Of a stretch of DNA of 64,000 bases, positions 58,686 through 64,000 are shown piece after piece; positions within the stretch are counted from its first letter, which is position 1, and the number at the start of each line of letters is the position of its first letter. The stretch is from Microbulbifer rhizosphaerae (GTDB lineage Bacteria; Pseudomonadota; Gammaproteobacteria; Pseudomonadales; Cellvibrionaceae): the NCBI RefSeq assembly GCF_014191725.1, contig NZ_JACHWZ010000023.1, positions 1 through 64,000 of the forward strand. The letters run 5' to 3'. Both the position numbers and the translations under genes were made by a program. The notes beneath the pieces were generated by a model. The model was given only the letters and a program-made list of their open reading frames with translations, was not told the origin of the DNA and did no database searches.

Positions 58686-59291
58686 ATGAAACTCCTAACC
58701 TCTGAAAGACTGAACCTGGTCATCGCCGTGTGCGCGGTGCTGATTTCCGGCGCCTCTTTTTATGCGACCTACCTGCAGGCGAACGCTGCCGAGAAGCAGG
58801 TAAGGGCAATGACGCTGCCCTTAGTTAGGTTCGAACACAGCAACTACAGCGGTGAACTACAGAGACCGCTGATTTCCTTCAACCTTCGCAACGCCGGTGT
58901 CGGCCCCGCCATAGTCGAATCCATCCTGCTCGAATATAAAGGCGAGACATATCATTCCATCGATGACTTCCTGAGTGCCTGCTGTCGCGAAGAAGCAAGC
59001 GATCTCGACCACGAACTCGAATCTCTTGAAAATCAACGTGACTACAAGTCCCTGGCTGAAAATGACGTGGGCACAAACCCACTAACCGGAACGGTAATAC
59101 CCGGCCAATCCAGCTATGTATTTGTTTCTTTTCTACAATCCGATTTAAATGGCGAGTACTGGAAAAAACTAAACGAAGAGCGTTGGTACTTGACAATAAA
59201 AAGTTGCTATTGTTCTCTATTGGGAGAATGCTACTGGTCCAGCTCCAACAACACAGCCATACCGACGGAACTCTGCCCGTCTGACTCATGA
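58686..59291 (+). CDS. Cys-rich membrane-anchored protein of unknown function
   Basis: 201 residues, not recognised. One TM helix near the N-terminus (about 10-29, LVIAVCAVLISGASFYATYL) is followed by a short helix (QANAAEKQV) and a beta-rich domain (LPLVRFEHSNYSG, PLISFNLRNAGVGPAIVESI). Six cysteines lie outside the membrane helix (ACCREE, SCYCSLLGECYW, ELCPSD), suggesting disulfides or a metal site. Base composition is visibly AT-richer than its neighbours, a sign of transfer. The AGGAG site is 14 bases from the ATG, unusually far. Head of the accessory stretch after uvrA. Confidence 0.7.
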   Translation: MKLLTSERLNLVIAVCAVLISGASFYATYLQANAAEKQVRAMTLPLVRFEHSNYSGELQRPLISFNLRNAGVGPAIVESILLEYKGETYHSIDDFLSACCREEASDLDHELESLENQRDYKSLAENDVGTNPLTGTVIPGQSSYVFVSFLQSDLNGEYWKKLNEERWYLTIKSCYCSLLGECYWSSSNNTAIPTELCPSDS

Positions 59292-59319
59292 AAATAAAAC
59301 GACTCGACATTGCCCCGCC

Positions 59320-59576
59320 ACCATGGTGGCCGCCGACTTTATTGGCCCGGGCACGGCAATCTTAGGATCAAGCCGGTTGAGCTTATCTGGTTCGCGCAGG
59401 TCGCCAGCGGTCTGTTGCTGCCGATCGTGACGGCGTTTCCTACTGTGGGAAATGAACTCGGTGCGGCTGGGTCCTTACAAAAATTCGACACTGCAAAACA
59501 CGCTAGGGTTGTTGGTCTTGCTGGCAACATGGTGCTGGGTGCAAGAAGCCTGTTGTCCGCCTTTGGCTGGCTATAG
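59320..59576 (+). pseudogene. Decayed Nramp-type metal transporter remnant
   Basis: Three frames together spell pieces of an Nramp (MntH-like) transporter. Frame of 59320: ATMVAADFIGPGTAI, the TM1 motif. Frame of 59367: IKPVELIWFAQVASGLLLPI, a late TM helix. Then MNSVRLGPYKNSTLQNTLGL (frame of 59452) and MVLGARSLLSAFGWL (frame of 59532), the C-terminal end. TM1 is joined almost directly to the C-terminal part, so about two thirds of the gene is deleted and frameshifts follow. No functional product is expected. Confidence 0.72.
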
Positions 59577-59612
59577 TCTGCAACGACTGGACCGGAAGAA
59601 GGAATATCATCA

Positions 59613-59831
59613 ATGCTTGAAATACGGCGACTGCTGCTGACGGAGTTCGCCCTGCAAGATGTCGAGGATTTCTTCCCGTTCTACTCGCACCCCAATGTAG
59701 TACGTTATACGGTGCGCAAAGCTCTCACTTCTCTGGCCGAGGCGCATGACCTGCTCCAGGCTGCGGTAAGAAAGGAAAGTCTGACCGAAGTGCATCTGGA
59801 TCTATACGCAACTGCGTCTAATCACGCGTAG
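59613..59831 (+). pseudogene. N-terminal fragment of a GNAT acetyltransferase
   Basis: 72 residues. LEIRRLLLTEFALQDVEDFF...HPNVVRYTVRKALTSLAEA is the start of a RimJ/RimL-type GNAT domain (family pattern RLxLRxFxxxD...NPEVxRY). It ends after DLYATASNHA, before the acetyl-CoA loop, so it is a truncated remnant rather than a working enzyme. Confidence 0.65.
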
Positions 59832-59897
59832 GGTTCCGACCACGGATGACTCGCAAGTGACCACATCCTTGTTTACTGCCGACACCCGCTCCTCTGA

Positions 59898-60131
59898 CGA
59901 ACTGTCGGGATTTCAAATCCTGCGCGCCAAGTACTGAGCAGCGGCTTTGCAGTTCGACTGGTTCACTACGCGGCGGACTACCCGCAAAAACGATACAGCC
60001 ACGACCACCAAGGCATCAGCTTTCTGATCGCGGGGGCTTGCGCGAGCAAGTTCCGCGGTGGGAGTAAACCCGGAGTGATTCGCGACCTGATTTCCCAGGT
60101 TTCATTTGTACAACCAACAGAGGAGTTTTAG
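59898..60131 (+). pseudogene. Fragment resembling an AraC-type regulator N-terminus
   Basis: The open frame after a stop at 59895 reads SSGFAVRLVHYAADYPQKRY, then SHDHQGISFLIAG. This matches the cupin-like N-terminal arm of AraC-family regulators (pattern HxHDxxxxSFVLxG). The similarity fades about 30 residues later; no helix-turn-helix follows, and the frame runs into the ribosome site of the next gene. Weaker evidence than for the Nramp remnant. Confidence 0.4.
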
Positions 60132-60133
60132 GG

Positions 60134-61609
60134 ATGATACTTGGGAGAGTTATTAGCTTTACGCTGATCTGCGCAATGGGGCTATCGGCGCAGGCTGCGG
60201 ATTGGCAGACACAGATTGCAGATTTCGGCGAGCGCCTGGTAGCGCTGGGCGCCGTTCCGGGCATGGGTATTGCAGTGGTTCGCGGCGACCGGGTGGTGTA
60301 CCGGCACGGCTTCGGCACCGCGGACGTGAATAGCGGCCGGGCGGTGAATAACGACACCTATTTTTACATCGCTTCGAGCACCAAGGCCCTGACAGCCACA
60401 GCCGTCGTACTCAGGGCTGCACGCGGCGAACTCGATCTCGAGGTGCCACTCATTGACTACCTGCCGGAACTCAAAGGCACGGCCTGGGAATCACAGCGGG
60501 TCACTCTGGACGATCTGCTGGCCATGCGCCACGGCATGGACGATCGTTGGCCGGTAATTCTGCGCACCGCCTATTCCGGGGATTTCACCCGCGCCAAGCT
60601 GATTGAGTTACTCAAAGAGTATCAGCCCTCCGAAAACGGTAAACGTTTCAACTACGACAACCTGGGCTACAACCTGCTGGGCCTGGTATTGGGTGGGAAC
60701 GGAGAGCACGGCTGGAAACAGGCGGTAAATACCGAAGTGCTGGCGCCCCTGGGTATGGGACAGACCAGAGCGCGAATTTCGAACCTGCTACCTGAGCAGA
60801 TCGCCATGCCACACACCGTGGCCACCACGCCGATCAGCCGTATTCCGATTCTCAAGGCCGATGCCAACCTGCACGCCGCGGGCGGCCATTTCTCCACCGC
60901 CTCCAGTCTCGCACGCTTTGTCGCGGCTCAAATCAGCCGCGGAAGCCTCCACAGCAAACGCATTTTTGCCGAAGCGCCCCTGTTGCTGACCCAAAAACGG
61001 CACGCCAAACAGGACCGACAATTCGGCGACTACCATCGCAGTGGCTGGGGCTACGGCTGGGATATCGGCGACTACCGGGGGGAAACGCTGCTTCACCGCT
61101 TCGGCGCCTTCGGCGGTTATCGCGCGCACATGTCATTTATGCCGGAACACGATATCGGTGTAGTGGTACTTGCAAACGCCGCCACGCCCGCCGCGGACCT
61201 GATGGCGAACACCATCTACGAACTGCTGCTGGGCACGAAGGGAGCGGTTGAGCGCTTCGCAACCAGACTGAATGAGATGGAGCGATGGCTGGCAGGCTAT
61301 AGGGAGGGTTACGCAAAACATCTGCATGAGCGTAAACAGCGCGCGGCTCCTCTGCCGCACTCACTGGAAGTCTACGCAGGCACCTATAAAAATGCCGAAC
61401 TTGGCACCATGCAGTGGCTCTTGGGTGAGACGGGCCTGAAGGTGCGCATGGGGGTGGCGCACTCCCCTGTTGAAATCTACGACGCAAGCGACAACGCTTT
61501 TCGCATTGAAATAACCGGTGGCGGCAGTGTGGCGCAATTTCTCATGGACCCGTCCGGCGAAATCAATGGAGTGCGTTTTCTCGACCGGGAGTTTGTAAAG
61601 CAACATTGA
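60134..61609 (+). CDS. Beta-lactamase-fold serine hydrolase, secreted
   Basis: 491 residues. Signal peptide 1-21 (AQA). Class C beta-lactamase/DD-peptidase fold with SxxK as S81-K84 (IASSTKALTATA), Tyr-x-Asn as Y174-N176 (FNYDNLGYN) and the third motif likely HRFGAFGGY (HxG type). A C-terminal beta domain of about 100 residues (YAGTYKNAELGTMQWLLGE, VRFLDREF) resembles the DUF3471-type tail of esterase/peptidase relatives. Substrate unknown: esterase, D-aminopeptidase or penicillin-binding activity are all possible. ATG at 60134 with GAGGAG upstream. Preceded by decayed genes. Confidence 0.88.
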   Translation: MILGRVISFTLICAMGLSAQAADWQTQIADFGERLVALGAVPGMGIAVVRGDRVVYRHGFGTADVNSGRAVNNDTYFYIASSTKALTATAVVLRAARGELDLEVPLIDYLPELKGTAWESQRVTLDDLLAMRHGMDDRWPVILRTAYSGDFTRAKLIELLKEYQPSENGKRFNYDNLGYNLLGLVLGGNGEHGWKQAVNTEVLAPLGMGQTRARISNLLPEQIAMPHTVATTPISRIPILKADANLHAAGGHFSTASSLARFVAAQISRGSLHSKRIFAEAPLLLTQKRHAKQDRQFGDYHRSGWGYGWDIGDYRGETLLHRFGAFGGYRAHMSFMPEHDIGVVVLANAATPAADLMANTIYELLLGTKGAVERFATRLNEMERWLAGYREGYAKHLHERKQRAAPLPHSLEVYAGTYKNAELGTMQWLLGETGLKVRMGVAHSPVEIYDASDNAFRIEITGGGSVAQFLMDPSGEINGVRFLDREFVKQH

Positions 61610-61935
61610 GCAGAAGCCGCTTGCATTAGTAAGTGCCACATCCAGCTAACTCCCGACCTGCCACAACTGAATTAGTGACACAGTTTTTATCCAGTTCGCT
61701 CTCGACTGGTACGTCTATGGTGACCACACAGTTTTGGTGCGCAATTTCCTGGACCCCCCCGGATTTATTCACTACGCTCAGACCGTTTTACCCAATAGGC
61801 GATTTGGACCTGTGTCCAGGCTATCGCAATCGACAAGGGTAGAGGTACTTGTTCGCTGTCCCTTGAGATGCGACTCGCATTGTGACTTGGGCGGGGTCCA
61901 GAGAGAAAACTCCGACCATCCCAGGGGATTTAATA
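61610..61935. other. Gap of 326 bases without a supported gene
   Basis: No frame has a start with a ribosome site or a recognisable domain. One plus-strand stretch, read as DWYVYGDHTVLVRNFLDPPG then FIHYAQTVLPNRRFGPV, has protein-like composition and may be another decayed coding remnant, but I cannot name it. The promoter of the next gene is presumably near 61880-61920; no clear boxes were seen. Confidence 0.3.
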
Positions 61936-63390
61936 ATGATAAAAACTCTCCGTAACCTGGCTCCCGCTTTTGCGGCCGGCCTGTTTGTTTTCAGTACCAG
62001 CGCCCATTCGGAACCCGGAGACTACGGTTTCTGGGATACCGTGGGTAACCTATTCGACCCGCCCGATGCCAACGCGCCGGTAACCCCGGAGCAGGCTCAA
62101 GGGATGTATCCGCTGACCCTGCGCGACCCGGATTTCAATGACGACTTCGACCCGGGCGACTACGACAACTGGCAGAAAGTGGATGTGCCGGCCAGCACAG
62201 GAGCCATGTGCGGCAACGGCTCGCCCTACAAGTTTTTCGTCTACCGGGTGCCGGATACCAGCAACACTATCTTCTATTTCGAGGGCGGTGGTGCCTGCTG
62301 GGATTACGAAAGCTGCTCCGGCGCGGGCGGTATTCGCGGCGCTCGCAACCCCAACGGTATCCCCGACAATTACGTGCAGAATATCAATCTGCTGGATTTT
62401 GAAAACTCAGCCAACCTGGCCACCGCAGCGGTATCCCCACTGATCTACACCCACCATCCTTACAACCGGTTCAAAACCGGCGAATGGAATCTGGTGTATG
62501 TACCCTACTGCACCGGTGACATCTATGTCGGGGACAAGACTGAAATTTACCAGGATCTCACCGGAGAGAACCCGGACCTGGTATGGCACCACAACGGTGT
62601 GCGCAATGTGCAGGCGGTGACTTCCTGGGTGAAGAACAATCTGCAGAAACCGAAACAGATGGTGACGGCGGGCTGCAGCGCCGGCAGTATCGGTGCGCTG
62701 CTGAACTACTCCAAGCTGCGCGCGGATATGAATGTGGATTACGGCTACCTGATCGACGATTCGGGCCCACTCTACCGGGCCCCGTTAAACAGTAACGACA
62801 GCAATAGCTATCCGTCTCTGCCGTTGCACAAGAAAGTACTGAGTTCATGGACCACTTTCACTGCCGGCGGTGATCCCAGTGACGTCAATCCGGTCAATAT
62901 GCTCGCCGGTATTACCCCGGGATTTGACAGCAACGAACTCGCCTCGCTCTACACAAGCCTCTCCAACAAGTTCCCCGATGATCGCCTGGGCATCACCCAC
63001 TTCCTCGCCGACGGCAATTTCTCCTCCTATTCCTACGAGCGTTTCCACGACGATATTTACAACGACCCGGACCCGGAATCGCGCTTGAACAAGCTGCGCG
63101 AGAAGTGGCAGCAGGACACCCACAGCAACCTGATCCCGCTACTCGAGCAGACCGGCAACTGGGGCTACTACTTTCCCATGTACCGGGATTTCAACGAGAG
63201 CCACTGCACCACCATTCTCGATCTGGAGTACGGCGAGATCGCCGAGCACGGGCTGGTATTGCGGGATTTTCTCAACAATATCGTGAACTACCAGGGTGGC
63301 AGCATGATGCGCGCCTACGAGACGGATCAGGTATCCGACTACGAAAACAACCACAATTGGTTCTACGATCTGGTGGGAGGACTGCTCTGA
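61936..63390 (+). CDS. Pectin acetylesterase-family (PAE/Notum-like) secreted hydrolase
   Basis: 484 residues. Signal peptide about 1-26. Alpha/beta hydrolase of the pectinacetylesterase family: oxyanion-region block FYFEGGGACWDYESC, nucleophile S248 in AGCSAGSIGALL, likely acid D359 (FLADGNFSS) and likely base H423 (NESHCTT). Family members remove acetyl or acyl groups from polysaccharides or lipids; the substrate here is not known. ATG at 61936 with AGGGG upstream; the frame is open 18 codons further up without a site. Located beside another secreted hydrolase in the accessory stretch. Confidence 0.85.
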   Translation: MIKTLRNLAPAFAAGLFVFSTSAHSEPGDYGFWDTVGNLFDPPDANAPVTPEQAQGMYPLTLRDPDFNDDFDPGDYDNWQKVDVPASTGAMCGNGSPYKFFVYRVPDTSNTIFYFEGGGACWDYESCSGAGGIRGARNPNGIPDNYVQNINLLDFENSANLATAAVSPLIYTHHPYNRFKTGEWNLVYVPYCTGDIYVGDKTEIYQDLTGENPDLVWHHNGVRNVQAVTSWVKNNLQKPKQMVTAGCSAGSIGALLNYSKLRADMNVDYGYLIDDSGPLYRAPLNSNDSNSYPSLPLHKKVLSSWTTFTAGGDPSDVNPVNMLAGITPGFDSNELASLYTSLSNKFPDDRLGITHFLADGNFSSYSYERFHDDIYNDPDPESRLNKLREKWQQDTHSNLIPLLEQTGNWGYYFPMYRDFNESHCTTILDLEYGEIAEHGLVLRDFLNNIVNYQGGSMMRAYETDQVSDYENNHNWFYDLVGGLL

Positions 63391-63417
63391 TCCAGTGATC
63401 AATTGCCAGTGAACGGT

Positions 63418-63448
63418 GCGGAGCGACAGCATTGCGCGGTCGCTCCGC
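63418..63448. terminator. Hairpin between convergent genes
   Basis: GCGGAGCGAC (63418-63427) and GTCGCTCCGC (63439-63448) pair perfectly around an 11-base loop; flanking CAGTGAACGGT/ATCACTGTTCA partly extends the stem. It lies between the hydrolase stop and the end of the right-edge gene, so it could terminate both. Confidence 0.6.
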
Positions 63449-63457
63449 AATCACTGT

Positions 63458-64000
63458 TCATTGATACGCGTTTTCCCGGGCTTCCTGCAGCCGCCTGCGC
63501 AGGTATTCCTGTTTGCTCATACCATCGGGGAAAGTGGTCATCTGCTGTACCTCGCGCACTATCTGCGCTTCCATTTCCTTGTATTCGGCAAATCCCGGTA
63601 CGTCCTCATAAGGATCATACTCCTCGACACTCTGTTGCGATTTCTGCCGGTAACCCTCCACCAGCTCACCGGCGGCTCGATCAAACTCCACCTTGCTGGC
63701 GCTGTTGCGCTCCAGCCAGGCCAGTTTCAGCGCCATCGCCTCGTAGGCCATTATGCGGCCCTCAGCCTCGATGGCTTCGATCAGCCGCCAGCTCTCCTCT
63801 GCACTCAGTTCGCCGCTGTTGCTGAAGTAGTCCTGTAGCGACCGCTTGTCCTTTTCCCGCTGGAAATAGCGCTGTACCCGCGGATCGGACAGCAGGCTGG
63901 ACAGGTCTTCCCGACTCTGTTTGGCGGGACTGGGGCCGGAATCGTCGGCGACGGGGACTGTGGGAGTATCGGCGCTGCTCTGCGTGGGGGAGAAGAAATA
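63458..64000 (-). CDS. Partial gene, helical protein of unknown family (start outside window)
   Basis: The frame is open from the right edge to a stop at 63458, giving 180 visible residues; the N-terminus is missing. A Pro/Ser/Thr/Asp-rich linker (SPTQSSADTPTVPVADDSG) is followed by a wholly helical, highly charged region (LLSDPRVQRYFQREKDKRSL, ESWRLIEAIEAEGRIMAYEA) ending KQEYLRRRLQEARENAYQ. A linker then helical bundle could fit a membrane-tethered periplasmic chaperone such as the lipase chaperone LifO, but the signature is not clear and I do not name it. Confidence 0.7.
   Translation of the reverse strand, partial: YFFSPTQSSADTPTVPVADDSGPSPAKQSREDLSSLLSDPRVQRYFQREKDKRSLQDYFSNSGELSAEESWRLIEAIEAEGRIMAYEAMALKLAWLERNSASKVEFDRAAGELVEGYRQKSQQSVEEYDPYEDVPGFAEYKEMEAQIVREVQQMTTFPDGMSKQEYLRRRLQEARENAYQ

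Noticed and set aside
63458..64000. Lipase chaperone (LifO) call for the right-edge gene
   Set aside because: Helical bundle and linker would fit, but the family signature could not be recognised and the N-terminus is missing.

Overview
The window looks like a chromosomal segment of a GC-rich marine gammaproteobacterium, most likely of the Cellvibrionales/Microbulbifer type. This is inferred from gene content and gene order, not from any marker comparison. From memory, the order clpB, pgeF, rluD, bamD, pilS, pilR, minor pilins, ispH, fkpB, lspA, ileS, ribF, murJ, rpsT, proB, obgE, rpmA, rplU, ispB closely parallels a block in Pseudomonas aeruginosa (about PA4542-PA4569). About 50 protein genes can be supported. 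Many starts are GTG or TTG and were chosen by ribosome binding site.

Layout. 1-130: an rRNA-type tandem promoter pointing off the left edge. 0.2-4.5 kb: pssA and the valine/isoleucine genes ilvB-ilvN-ilvC. 5.0-9.8 kb: a DUF4124 protein and a two-gene RND efflux pump. 10-17.3 kb: clpB, pgeF, rluD, bamD and nadE. 17.4-28.7 kb: type IV pilus module, with pilS-pilR on the plus strand, fimU-pilV-pilW-pilX-pilY1-pilE on the minus strand and a separate fimT. 28.7-36.3 kb: ispH, fkpB, lspA, ileS, ribF, murJ. 36.4-40.5 kb: an insertion carrying a 46-residue small membrane protein and three genes recognised as pdsO-pdsR-pdsS, the accessory and regulatory part of the proteobacterial dedicated sortase system, but with no sortase or sortase target beside them. 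40.7-47 kb: rpsT, a membrane-anchored unknown, a LysE exporter, proB, obgE, rpmA, rplU, ispB. 47-58.6 kb: manB-like phosphomannomutase, galU, fabA-fabB, a non-canonical SDR protein, ssb, an MFS transporter, manC, uvrA. 58.6-64 kb: an accessory stretch with an unknown Cys-rich membrane protein, decayed fragments (Nramp transporter, GNAT, AraC-like), a serine hydrolase, a pectin-acetylesterase-family protein and a partial gene at the right edge.

How the genes work together. PilS-PilR and the minor pilins/PilY1 control and prime type IV pili. ilvBNC makes branched-chain precursors. fabA-fabB makes unsaturated fatty acids. manB, galU and manC feed UDP-glucose and GDP-mannose into surface polysaccharide. 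lspA, bamD, murJ and pgeF serve the envelope. The intergenic spaces are rich in REP-like palindromes of at least five families, one of them nested inside another.

The strongest candidate for something unusual is the sortase-less Pds locus (36.4-40.5 kb), whose kinase has a CBM9-like periplasmic sensor domain. Next come an apparent in-place inversion of the minor-pilin block and the gene graveyard after uvrA.
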